Made by a program: the position numbers and the translations under genes. The notes beneath the pieces are model-generated. The model worked only from the letters and a program-made list of their open reading frames with translations. It did no database searches and had not been told where the DNA came from. Below, piece by piece: positions 1 to 7,694 of a stretch of DNA of 64,000 nucleotides (its first letter is position 1; every line of letters starts with the position of its first letter). This DNA comes from CAZIKF01 sp964539825 (lineage in GTDB: Bacteria > Muiribacteriota > UBA6191): contig CAZIKF010000009.1 in assembly GCA_964539825.1 (NCBI GenBank), forward strand, positions 60,563-124,562, given 5' to 3'.

Positions 1-200
1 CAGACATCGCAGCCCCGGTCTAAAACTCCGTTGGACATGGCTTCGAATAGAGCAGGTGAGGATACCCGAGCATCTCTGCCGATCATTACATGATTGGAAT
101 CGAGAAGTTCTGGAAGAAAGTAGCCCACTTTATAAGCAATCTCTTCGTTAATGGCTGTGGGATAAATCCCGCGTACGTCATAGGCTTTGAATACAGACAT
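1..200 (-). CDS. Phosphomannomutase/phosphoglucomutase, N-terminus (truncated by window edge)
   Basis: Reading the minus strand from the ATG at 200 gives about 66 residues matching the N-terminus of alpha-D-phosphohexomutases: the FKAYDVRGIYP opening and the IGRDARVSSPAL stretch that precedes the catalytic-Ser domain. The enzyme interconverts hexose 1- and 6-phosphates for sugar-nucleotide and envelope polysaccharide synthesis in the cytoplasm. The active-site Ser loop lies beyond the window. A strong ribosome site (GGGAGAAGAG) abuts the start at 201-210. It follows the ABC permease gene in the same direction after a 53-base gap, so cotranscription is possible. Mannose versus glucose specificity cannot be decided from this fragment. 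Confidence 0.9.
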   Translation of the reverse strand, partial: MSVFKAYDVRGIYPTAINEEIAYKVGYFLPELLDSNHVMIGRDARVSSPALFEAMSNGVLDRGCDV

Positions 201-253
201 CTCTTCTCCCGTTATAAGATTGGTTATAAATCGGCTTGAGTATATTTCCTTAC

Positions 254-1534
254 CTATTCATAGCGCAACGCCCGAATGGGATCCATTTCCGATGCTCTTC
301 TTGCTGGAAATATGCCGAAGCTTAGCCCCACCAGTACGGAAACAAAGAAAGACACCAGGATAGATGAAAGGGATATCAACGTACTCCAACCCGTAAAATG
401 GGAGATTCCATAGCTGATCATGAAGCCGGTAAGTACACCGATAAGCCCTCCTCCAACACTGATCACCACCGCTTCCAGTAGAAATTGAACCAGGATATCT
501 GAACTGGTGGCCCCTACGGCCCTTCGAATCCCGATCTCCTTGACTCGTTGCTGAATATTAGCCAGCATGATATTCATGATGCCTATTCCGCCAACGACCA
601 GGGAAAGTCCTGCGATCAATACCATGACAAGATTGAAAATCTGCTGAACCTTATCGCTTTTTTCCAAAAGATCCATGGGCGCTACAATTTGATAATCCTG
701 GATGCCCCGGTGTCGCAGATCGAGGATTTTTCGCACCATATCCCTTGCCAGACCCATCTGTTTGGGATCTCGAAGCTTCAAGATGAGAGTAGAGACTTCT
801 GAATAAGTGGGATCTTTCTCCGAATCCTCTGTCTGTTGGAAATAGAGTAAAAACCGGCTAAGGATAGCGCTGTAAGGAAGATATACATCTCTTTGTGCAT
901 CCCGGTCCGAAATTTTGATACTGGAAGAAGATTTTGCAGACTGAGACTGTCTGCGAATATTGCTGATAACACCGATGATTTCGAAACTTTGGGAATCAAT
1001 TTTCACTACTTTCCCAACTGGATTGCGGTTTCCGAAAAGGTCTAAAGCGGCCCTTTCTCCAAGAACCACGCGGGGGGCCGAAGACGCGAATTCAAACCCC
1101 GTAAAAAATCTCCCGAATTTTAACTCAGAAGGAATAACTCGAAAATACTCCGGCCCCACTCCCAGCAGGTTCACACGAGGCTTTTCCTTACCCAGGCGCA
1201 GGCTTCCGGAATACTTCATCTCAAAGGTCCCGCCACTGAGAAAGGGAAGCTTTTCCATGATGACTTGCAGGTCTTTTCGGGTAAGCCCCTGGGAGAGGGA
1301 CTGTCTGGCGTGTTTTAGAGACTCTCCTGTTAGTCTCAGGGCTTTGATGTATAGGTTTTGGGCTCCAAGAGACTGAATTTGGGCCAGGGTTTCCTCGCGT
1401 GCTCCTGAGCCGATACTCATCATAGCGATTACTGCGGCCACCCCGATGATGACTCCTAACATGGTCAGGAGAGTTCTGACCGGGGCACTGGAGAGAGCGC
1501 GGATACTCTCTTTTAACAGGGTAATCTGGTTCAT
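254..1534 (-). CDS. MacB/FtsX-type ABC transporter permease
   Basis: A 426-residue inner-membrane protein. An N-terminal membrane helix (TMLGVIIGVAAVIAMMSIG) is followed by a periplasmic MacB-type core domain of about 240 residues and three C-terminal helices of the FtsX domain, including the VKEIGIRRAVGA coupling segment. MacB-type systems use mechanotransmission to move substrates from the periplasm outward through an adaptor and outer-membrane channel. The start is set at 1534: its ATG overlaps the TGA of the upstream adaptor gene (ATGA) and a GGGAG site lies 8 bases upstream. The MacB ATPase domain is absent and no ATP-binding partner is encoded in the window. Family confidence is high; substrate unknown. 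Confidence 0.88.
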   Translation of the reverse strand: MNQITLLKESIRALSSAPVRTLLTMLGVIIGVAAVIAMMSIGSGAREETLAQIQSLGAQNLYIKALRLTGESLKHARQSLSQGLTRKDLQVIMEKLPFLSGGTFEMKYSGSLRLGKEKPRVNLLGVGPEYFRVIPSELKFGRFFTGFEFASSAPRVVLGERAALDLFGNRNPVGKVVKIDSQSFEIIGVISNIRRQSQSAKSSSSIKISDRDAQRDVYLPYSAILSRFLLYFQQTEDSEKDPTYSEVSTLILKLRDPKQMGLARDMVRKILDLRHRGIQDYQIVAPMDLLEKSDKVQQIFNLVMVLIAGLSLVVGGIGIMNIMLANIQQRVKEIGIRRAVGATSSDILVQFLLEAVVISVGGGLIGVLTGFMISYGISHFTGWSTLISLSSILVSFFVSVLVGLSFGIFPARRASEMDPIRALRYE

Positions 1535-4239
1535 TCTAAAATCTCCCAATGCACCAGATCATTTTCGTGGAGTCCCTCAAGAATTTCGATTTCATTCTGT
1601 TGCTCAATTCCGGTTACAACTTCTTTCAATCCTGATATACCTGGGGATACAAACACGATAGTCTTACCCTCCCTTTCATAAAGGGCAGCAGAAGGAATAA
1701 CCAGACCCTGGGAAGGGGACGAAACCAATATTTCATAGTTAACCGAAGCTCCTGGCTGAAAGGACCTCGACTGGACTCGAACAGAGATTTCTACTGAAAT
1801 CATGGGTTCGCCTTCGCGGGAGAGGCGGGTACCCAGGTGGGGAACCGGTGAAATCGCCTCAAGGACGCCAGGAAAATTTCGGTCTTTTCGACCAGAGAGT
1901 ATGAAACGAACCTCCTGGCCCGGTTTCAGGCTGTGGTAAGCCTCCTCCCCCAGTTTCCCTGAAATATAGAACTCATCCATTTCGACCAGTTTGCCCACCA
2001 GTGATCCTGGGCTGATCGAATCTCCGGCTTTATAGGGAATCATCTTTCCCTGCCCCCAATGGTCTTGAATGAGAAAGACTCCAGCTTTGGATGCTCGAAT
2101 GATGGCTTTCTTAAGAATCTTTTGAAGGGTGCGGACTTCAAATTCAGCCTTCTGTACCGCGGTCTGAGACAGGGCTTGCTCTATTTGAGTCCCTTCCTTT
2201 GTTAGCTCCATGATTTTGCGCTTGGTACCGATTGAGTTTTTCAGATATTGGACTCTATATTCCTGTTTTTGAATTTCCTTGCTCGAAGCGGGTGATTTCT
2301 TGAGCTCCAATTCCAATGAAGTTAACTGGTTTTGAATTTTTGAATTCTTGAGTTCTTCGAGCGCGGACTGGTATTCCTGGTTTTTTAGATATCCCCTTTT
2401 CTTTAGGATTTCCTGGACCTCGAAACTCAAATCCTGAAACTTCCTTTCTACTTCAGCGAGGGTTACCTGGATCTCCTGTTTCTCAATTTCAAGATGGGGG
2501 CTTCCCCTGGCCAGGATGCTCAATTGGGCTTGCTCAGACTCCAGGCGAAGCTTCAATTCCGTGATTTCTTCAGTCAGTTCCACAAGTTTCTGCTTACCCT
2601 GTAGGCTGGTAGCCTCTAAATCCACCTTCTTCTCGGTCAAATCGATCTCCTTGGATTGCAGTTCAGTTTCCTTGGCCTTTGAGTCCAGGACAACCAGGGC
2701 TTCTCCCTTCTTTACCTCAGTTCCCGTGTCGAGGATCTTAAGAATGGTCGAGCTGAAAGCTGGGCCGAGCAGAATTTCACGCCGCGACTGAAGAATCCCG
2801 GTTCCTCGAACGGACTGGAAGATTTCTTTGGATTTTACCCTCCCCTGGCGATTCCACCTGATTTTGGAAAGGGGATCTATGCCCAAACACATCACCGTAT
2901 CTCCTGGCGATATACCTTCTAGAACCTCTGCGTATTGGGTCCCTTCCAGGCCAATTTTTAAGGGGATCATTCCTTTCGAAGAAACGAAGGCTCTATTCCC
3001 GTCCCACAGGCAGCCATGTTCAATTCGAACACCGCTTTCTCGACGACCTGTGAGAATCTTAGCTAAAAGGGTCATTTTGGGTTTCATGAGCTCACTGGTC
3101 TCAAGGAGTTCAACTTCTACGGGAATGGTTTTAATCGCGTAGAGATCCTTTTGCCATGTCGCGACTTCCTGTAAGACCTTTTCTATTTTAGATACCCGAC
3201 CTCTGTACCATCGCTTTCCGAGGGGAAGGACCTGGTATAGAACATCCTGTCCAATCTTGATTTGGCCCAGGTCTATCTCTCTGACTGGAAAAGCTCCCTT
3301 GAGTTGAGATTGCCTTGAAATCTCCCCTAGAAGGGACTTTTCCGAGATCCTGTGGCCGGCCTTATAAGTTCCAAAGCCATCCCCAACCCAGTGGTCGCGC
3401 ATTAAAAAAACCCCGCTTTCAGGAGCCCGGATAGCGGCCTCTTTCAAGGAATCAGTCTCCTTCTTAGCGTCAGCACTAAGTTTTTCGAGGTCCACAACTA
3501 AAACCTTTTCAGCAAGTTCCCGGAGATTTTTATTCTCCTGCATCTGCCTCACGGCGAATTGGTGGAGAACCTCTGCCTTTTGAAGGTCCCGTCGGGCTTT
3601 CTCTATTTGGAGATGATCTCCTTCGCGTAAGGTTTCCAATTCAATCTTGAGTTGTTCGAGACGTACCTGGTATTCCTTGAACTGCAATCGTTCATCGGCT
3701 AACTGAGTTGTGGAGAGAGCCCCCTTTTCTCCAAGCTTTTCAAGTTCTGAAAGATGTGAGGAATAAAAAAGGATCATCTGGAAATGTTTTTCAATTTCCA
3801 GCTCAAGACGCAGCAGGTTCACGGGATCGCGGGAAAACTTCCTCTGTTCAAATACTATTTTCTGAATCTGTAGATCCTTCTCACGGCTAGCGAGTGAGTC
3901 CAGATCTTTTAGATCTTCAATTTCATGTTCAAGCCGCAATTTCCTCAACTCCACTTGCTTGAGAGACTCATCATATCGGGCTCGTCTGGCGAGTTGTTCT
4001 ATTTCGAAGGTATCGAGCACCGCCAGGGTTTCTCCCTTTGTAACCTCAGATCCTTGCTGTAGGACCTCGATAAGATTTCCCTCAAAGGGGGAATGAATAG
4101 TAAGGGTTTTGAGGGGGGCGAGTTTTCCATCGAGCAGTAGGTGATGCTCGATGGGACCTAGATCAATAATCCTCTCGACCTTAGCCGACAGGCAACAGGA
4201 GAGCGTTATTAGCAGTAGGAATAGTTTAAACACCTTCAA
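1531..4239 (-). CDS. Tandem-duplicated periplasmic adaptor (two HlyD/MacA-like modules in one chain)
   Basis: About 902 residues with an N-terminal signal peptide. Two complete membrane-fusion modules follow each other. Module 1 has a lipoyl half near residues 46-76 (SPFEGNLIEVLQQGSEV), a long coiled-coil hairpin, and the returning half with GVFLMRDHWVG near 275. Module 2 repeats this with ILKILDTGTEVKKGEALVVLD near 490-515, another coiled coil, and GVFLIQDHWGQG near 710, then beta-barrel segments. A usual adaptor is 350-450 residues with one module. The gene overlaps the upstream lipoprotein adaptor by 14 bases and the permease by 4, so translation is coupled. The assigned start is a TTG at 4239; GTG two codons later is an alternative. 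It probably bridges the permease to an outer-membrane duct. Confidence 0.82.
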   Translation of the reverse strand: MKVFKLFLLLITLSCCLSAKVERIIDLGPIEHHLLLDGKLAPLKTLTIHSPFEGNLIEVLQQGSEVTKGETLAVLDTFEIEQLARRARYDESLKQVELRKLRLEHEIEDLKDLDSLASREKDLQIQKIVFEQRKFSRDPVNLLRLELEIEKHFQMILFYSSHLSELEKLGEKGALSTTQLADERLQFKEYQVRLEQLKIELETLREGDHLQIEKARRDLQKAEVLHQFAVRQMQENKNLRELAEKVLVVDLEKLSADAKKETDSLKEAAIRAPESGVFLMRDHWVGDGFGTYKAGHRISEKSLLGEISRQSQLKGAFPVREIDLGQIKIGQDVLYQVLPLGKRWYRGRVSKIEKVLQEVATWQKDLYAIKTIPVEVELLETSELMKPKMTLLAKILTGRRESGVRIEHGCLWDGNRAFVSSKGMIPLKIGLEGTQYAEVLEGISPGDTVMCLGIDPLSKIRWNRQGRVKSKEIFQSVRGTGILQSRREILLGPAFSSTILKILDTGTEVKKGEALVVLDSKAKETELQSKEIDLTEKKVDLEATSLQGKQKLVELTEEITELKLRLESEQAQLSILARGSPHLEIEKQEIQVTLAEVERKFQDLSFEVQEILKKRGYLKNQEYQSALEELKNSKIQNQLTSLELELKKSPASSKEIQKQEYRVQYLKNSIGTKRKIMELTKEGTQIEQALSQTAVQKAEFEVRTLQKILKKAIIRASKAGVFLIQDHWGQGKMIPYKAGDSISPGSLVGKLVEMDEFYISGKLGEEAYHSLKPGQEVRFILSGRKDRNFPGVLEAISPVPHLGTRLSREGEPMISVEISVRVQSRSFQPGASVNYEILVSSPSQGLVIPSAALYEREGKTIVFVSPGISGLKEVVTGIEQQNEIEILEGLHENDLVHWEILE

Positions 4240-5599
4240 AGAGCACGTCCAAGCTCAATTCCTTGGTCGGAATGAGATAAAAATCCCCAATATCAACATA
4301 TTTCAAAAACTCTTTCTTTCCGTTGGGGGTACTGATCTCCAGGGTTCCATTCTCACTCTTTCGCGCCAGTTCTTTGGCCAGTTTGAAGATCCCCTCATGA
4401 AACTCGATTTCCAAATTTGCCCTCAGGGACTCGCCTGCCATGAGACCGGAGGCTGGCTCAATCTCTACATAGGCCCAATGGAATCTTCTGGACTGGGTAT
4501 CTGTCGGGTTATAGGGTGTGGCCATAGATTGCACCCTGGTGACGGATCCTTCCAGGTTCATTCCACTCAGAGTCTCCATGAAGACCTTTTTATCCGCTCC
4601 AATGAGGTCCGCAAATTCCTCGGGAACTCGGAGCCTGGCCTGAAGGGAGTTAAAATCCACTATTCGACCAATTTGCATTCTGCGGTGAACCTCGGTGCCC
4701 TCTGTTATCACGGTACCGTTCCAGGGGTGTTTCGCTTGTAAAAAAACGCCGTCTTCACTACTTTTTATAGTAGCCCTGTCCAGAATTTCCTGAATTTTTT
4801 GGATTTCTTTGCGGTGTCTCTGTGTCACTAAATCACGCTTCTTAATTTTCAGGGGAAGAGATTTAAGTTTTTCCTCACGTTCCTTCTTGGCCGTTTCCCA
4901 TTCCTGGGTCAGGATCCTTTGCTCTAAGATGAGTTTCTCTTTCTCCACTCCCTGTGCCCCACTGATCGCCTCCTTTTTAATCACTCTTTCAAGACTCACT
5001 TTTAGCTCGTTTACCCGTAAATTCTTACGCAGCTTTTCCATGTCGGTGGTAGAAATCGTATGTTCTGTCTCCAATACTTCGAAGGATTCAAGCCGAGAGC
5101 GCAGCAAGGAGACTTTCTCCTCTAGAAGGAGAATCTTAAGATTCATGTTCTCTATGACCCTGGCGTCCTTCTCACCCATCGCCCTCTCCACCTCAATCTG
5201 GTTGAGCCTGAAGGCAAACTCTTTCTCCAGCACCTTGAGATCAAGAGAGAGTCTCTCCTTTTCCACTTCCTTTTTGACGCGATCTAGTTTGCGCAAATTG
5301 TATTGCAGCTTTTTCTTAGCGCCATCAAGACGGTTTTCCATTTTTTTGGAAGCTATACGGATGACTTCCTGTCCCTTATGCACTGGACTGCCTGGTTCCA
5401 TCATAAATTCGATGACACCTTGAAGCTGTTGCGGACAGGATAGAGTGGTTTCCCGTTCAGGATAAATCTCACCCCGAGCCTGCACAAGATGGGTGTAGTT
5501 CTGACGAAGTATGACGAATTGGTGCTGGGGAGACTTGGAATCTGAAGAACAGCCAATGAAAAGAAGAAGGACAGACAGGAGCAGAAAAAAGCGCATCAT
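4226..5599 (-). CDS. HlyD/MacA-like membrane-fusion lipoprotein
   Basis: A 457-residue adaptor with a lipoprotein signal (LLLFIGC lipobox; Cys about residue 17), so probably lipid-anchored. A lipoyl half-motif occurs near residues 65-90 (MMEPGSPVHKGQEVIRIASK), then about 190 residues of heptad-rich coiled coil, then the second half with DGVFLQAKHPWNG and a beta-barrel region. It is the first gene of the adaptor-adaptor-permease operon. Its stop overlaps the start of the double adaptor. The operon therefore supplies three adaptor modules for one permease, which is unusual. The start is one of two adjacent ATG codons; no strong ribosome site is visible and a hairpin lies just upstream. Confidence 0.85.
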   Translation of the reverse strand: MMRFFLLLSVLLLFIGCSSDSKSPQHQFVILRQNYTHLVQARGEIYPERETTLSCPQQLQGVIEFMMEPGSPVHKGQEVIRIASKKMENRLDGAKKKLQYNLRKLDRVKKEVEKERLSLDLKVLEKEFAFRLNQIEVERAMGEKDARVIENMNLKILLLEEKVSLLRSRLESFEVLETEHTISTTDMEKLRKNLRVNELKVSLERVIKKEAISGAQGVEKEKLILEQRILTQEWETAKKEREEKLKSLPLKIKKRDLVTQRHRKEIQKIQEILDRATIKSSEDGVFLQAKHPWNGTVITEGTEVHRRMQIGRIVDFNSLQARLRVPEEFADLIGADKKVFMETLSGMNLEGSVTRVQSMATPYNPTDTQSRRFHWAYVEIEPASGLMAGESLRANLEIEFHEGIFKLAKELARKSENGTLEISTPNGKKEFLKYVDIGDFYLIPTKELSLDVLFEGV

Positions 5600-5615
5600 C
5601 AGTGGATTCTACTCG

Positions 5616-5653
5616 ATTCCCAGGGCGATAGGAAACAAAGGAATCCTGGGAAT
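5616..5653 (-). promoter_or_regulatory. Perfect 9-bp inverted repeat in the adaptor-operon leader
   Basis: ATTCCCAGG at 5616-5624 and CCTGGGAAT at 5645-5653 are perfect inverted repeats separated by 20 bases, ending 17 bases before the ATG of the lipoprotein adaptor gene. As RNA this would be a hairpin near the ribosome-binding region; as DNA it could be an operator. Function is inferred from position only. Confidence 0.4.
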
Positions 5654-5776
5654 AGGGCATGGAGCTGCCATAGAGGCGGGATTTTACCTAATTTCCCAAA
5701 AAATCGATGACCCGGTGGCTGGTGCTGTACCTGAAGAACATGAGTTGTAAAGGGATAATTAAAACAAAATAGAGGA

Positions 5777-5936
5777 TGAGTCGAGAGCCGAGGCGTGAGG
5801 TTTGTAGGGTGTTCAGGGACGAGCATGGTGGTGGTTCGTGACGAAGTGCGTAGCACAGCTACGGTCAAGGAGGGAACCGCCGGCAGGCGAAGTACCTGGA
5901 CGCTCTACAAACCTCTAAGCCTCGGTTCTCGGCTCA
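5777..5936 (-). repeat. Post-stop cloverleaf-like element, copy D (divergent)
   Basis: The outer arms pair over about 40 bp (TGAGCCGAGAACCGAGGC read on the minus strand against the other end). The centre folds into three hairpins: CGCC-tgcc-GGCG, CGTAGC-tgt-GCTACG and TTCG-tca-CGAA. Order and linkers (CTCCTTGAC between hairpins 1 and 2, CCATGC after hairpin 3) match copies A-C, although the sequences differ. It lies directly after the TGA of the minus-strand gene ending at 5937 and is oriented like that gene. The rest of 5600-5776 holds the adaptor-operon leader. Confidence 0.7.
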
Positions 5937-6659
5937 TCAAAAAATCGACTCTAAGGCCTTTATCTTTTTAACGAAGGAAACGTCATTGTAAGTGAAGTAG
6001 GCAAATTGTTCGTCAATTCCTATGAGTTTGACCTTGCGCAGGCTTCGGGAGCCCTTGAGTTTATCCTCAATGGTGTAATAGCGATTTCCAATCACAATAA
6101 ATTGCTCGGATTCTGTCCCAAAAGTTCCTGAAATCTCAAAGGGAGGAAGCACGACTTTGGTGCGGCTTTGAGTTCCCTTTGAATCACTCAGCCGGGGTAT
6201 GCCTCCAGCGCCTGTGCCCTGGGCCTCTCCAGGGCCACCCAACCTAAGTCCGTCAACACCGGTTCCGCCTGAAACAGAGATTCCTGATCTTTTCCCAACG
6301 TTTTTAGCTGAAAGACGTTTCCCCTTTTTCCTTTTTCCTTGAGCCTGGACCACTCTTTTGGATCGAAATCCGGCGGCTACTCCCTGGACCGAATCGACGA
6401 GATTGCTAGCTAACATGGGACGATGCTCTCCGGCAAATGGATAAATGAATTCTTCAGGTTTCAACTGGAGACTTCGACTTTCATCCAAAATATCCAGGAT
6501 TGATACGATTACCGTATTTCGACCCTCTTCATCACCGTAGGAGCCCTCATCCTCATAATCGTAGGAGTCTTCCCAGGCAAACTCATCTTGTTCCGCTCCA
6601 TAGGAGAATCCACAAAAAAGGAATAGGGGTAAGATCCATAATTCTTTCAGTTTCAACAT
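5937..6659 (-). CDS. Hypothetical exported protein, possibly PilP/GspC-like
   Basis: About 240 residues with a signal peptide (LKELWILPLFLFCGFSYGA) and a very acidic segment after cleavage (EDSYDYEDEGSYGDEE). A basic, Gly-rich middle is followed by a compact C-terminal domain (FEISGTFGTESEQFIVIG ... YYTIEDKLKG). That last part resembles the small beta domain of PilP/GspC proteins, but the match is by eye and weak. The reading frame opens further upstream at 6779, but a good promoter lies at 6702-6729, so translation should begin near 6659. AGGAAG touches that ATG, so the TTG at the next codon may be the true start. It is followed immediately by repeat copy D. Confidence 0.6.
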   Translation of the reverse strand: MLKLKELWILPLFLFCGFSYGAEQDEFAWEDSYDYEDEGSYGDEEGRNTVIVSILDILDESRSLQLKPEEFIYPFAGEHRPMLASNLVDSVQGVAAGFRSKRVVQAQGKRKKGKRLSAKNVGKRSGISVSGGTGVDGLRLGGPGEAQGTGAGGIPRLSDSKGTQSRTKVVLPPFEISGTFGTESEQFIVIGNRYYTIEDKLKGSRSLRKVKLIGIDEQFAYFTYNDVSFVKKIKALESIF

Positions 6660-6701
6660 CTTCCTATGAGAGTCTGCTTCGCGATATAGCTTATAGTTTA
6701 G

Positions 6702-6729
6702 ATTATATCTGGTTTCTTGGTAATCCCAA
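6702..6729 (-). promoter_or_regulatory. Sigma70-like promoter for the 5937-6659 gene
   Basis: On the minus strand TTGGGA (6724-6729) and TATAAT (6702-6707) are separated by 16 bases, placing transcription start near 6695, about 36 bases before the chosen start codon. A consensus -10 with a 4/6 -35 makes this one of the clearer promoters in the window. Confidence 0.5.
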
Positions 6730-6879
6730 GAGCCCAATAAGTTACGGTATACATGCTTCTTTTCGACAGGAGTTCCCATTCTGTCTTAGCTTGGAGAAGA
6801 AATAGTTCTTTCTAATGAACCTGTGTCCAGCGATTCAATTTTTATACAGCGCCAATGACCCCTTACCGAAAAGAACTAT

Positions 6880-7050
6880 ATGGCGCTAAAAAATATGGAA
6901 TTACGGGAAATTCTTGGGGAAGAGGCATTTGATCGACTCTATCGTTCCCTGCGCACATATGCCAGGCAGGTGCCTGGAGATTTAGCTTCAGAATCCACTG
7001 AAGGACGACCCAAACACTTCAAAGGGAAAAGCGTGAAAACACTTCCTTGA
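6880..7050 (+). CDS. Possible small protein, 56 residues
   Basis: An ATG-started frame reads MALKNMELREILGEEAFDRL and continues as a charged, probably helical peptide to a TGA at 7050. It overlaps the 3' end of the convergent RDD gene by 32 bases and occupies an otherwise empty gap. No good ribosome site is visible. Its composition looks protein-like, but it could be chance or a remnant. Function unknown. Confidence 0.3.
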   Translation: MALKNMELREILGEEAFDRLYRSLRTYARQVPGDLASESTEGRPKHFKGKSVKTLP

Positions 7051-7546
7051 TCTTGGGATGAGGTTCATCGATCTGAACAACGTCCGTGTTCATGATGAGA
7101 TCATGTAACGCCTTCTTATCTGGTCTCAAAAACGCCATTACAAAGCCAAGCAGGAACAAGATTTTGGATAAGAGTTTAGCACCTCCACGCGAAAAGGCAT
7201 CCCCAAAGCTCAGCTTTCGACTGGCATTGCCGCGAATCACTTTCAGTCCGCATAGCTTTTTACCAACGGTGGCCTGATCCTCATCACTCTCAAAGTAAGC
7301 ATGGTAGAGAATGAATACCAGGGCATAGAGGAGTTGGAAGATGAACTGGTTCAGCAGTGGTCCGACCAGGGGGATATGTAAAAGGACAAAGCCCAGGGTG
7401 AAGATGTAGAGGAGACCCAGGATGGTGCTGGAAATAGCGATGAGAATCCAGTCGATCAGGTAGGCCAAACTTCGCAGCGATAAAGGTGCTAAATCAGGGC
7501 CGGTGTCTTTTTGCTTTTCTTTCTGCTGAATCGGTTCAGGTTCCAT
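7019..7546 (-). CDS. RDD family integral membrane protein
   Basis: 175 residues. The RDD signature is clear: LAYLIDWILIA near the N-terminus, two or three hydrophobic helices, then QATVGKKLCGLKV and RPDKKALHDLIMNTDVV at the C-terminus. RDD proteins are small inner-membrane proteins of mostly unknown role; some have been linked to ion transport. A GGAG ribosome site lies about 7 bases before the ATG. The gene is divergent from the histidine kinase and is preceded by leader RNA copy L1, which is likely to control it. Confidence 0.88.
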   Translation of the reverse strand: MEPEPIQQKEKQKDTGPDLAPLSLRSLAYLIDWILIAISSTILGLLYIFTLGFVLLHIPLVGPLLNQFIFQLLYALVFILYHAYFESDEDQATVGKKLCGLKVIRGNASRKLSFGDAFSRGGAKLLSKILFLLGFVMAFLRPDKKALHDLIMNTDVVQIDEPHPKIKEVFSRFSL

Positions 7547-7561
7547 GGGCGAATCTCCTCC

Positions 7562-7690
7562 CCTATATTATATACTCAAATTGAAGTGTTCTACCCGAGT
7601 TCCCGGACAAAACAAAATCTTAGGACTTCTGTGTTCATCTGTGATTGAACCTACCCGTGGGTGAAACCAAAGCTTTGCGGTATAGTAGGG
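7562..7690 (-). promoter_or_regulatory. Structured 5' leader, copy L1 (upstream of the RDD gene)
   Basis: Reading the minus strand from 7690: CTACTATACCG then AAAGC, AGGTTCA, and hairpins P2 (GTTCA/TGAAC), P3 (GAAGTC-ctaa-GATTTT, with two G-U pairs), P4 (GTTTTG/TAGAAC, enclosing a CCGGG-rich inner stem) and P5 (ACTTC.../...GAGT), then TATATAATA. Order and spacing match copies L2 and L3; P1 is weak here. The TATACC at its 5' end may be the -10 of its own promoter. It ends about 16 bases before the RDD ATG and starts beside the kinase start codon on the other strand. Confidence 0.65.
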
Positions 7691-7694
7691 GCTT

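Noticed and set aside
4151..4741. 196-codon plus-strand frame opposite the adaptor genes
   Set aside because: It lies opposite well-supported adaptor genes and reads as an antisense shadow with no domain features. Many similar frames opposite other large genes were left out for the same reason.
6659..6779. Upstream extension of the 5937-6659 gene to 6779
   Set aside because: The extension lacks a ribosome site, would place a polar segment before the signal peptide, and runs across a good promoter at 6702-6729.
7660..7690. GEMM/c-di-GMP riboswitch in leader L1 (CGCAAAGC)
   Set aside because: The word resembles a GEMM core segment, but the GCAAACC plus first hairpin that must precede it is missing, and copies L2 and L3 do not keep it.
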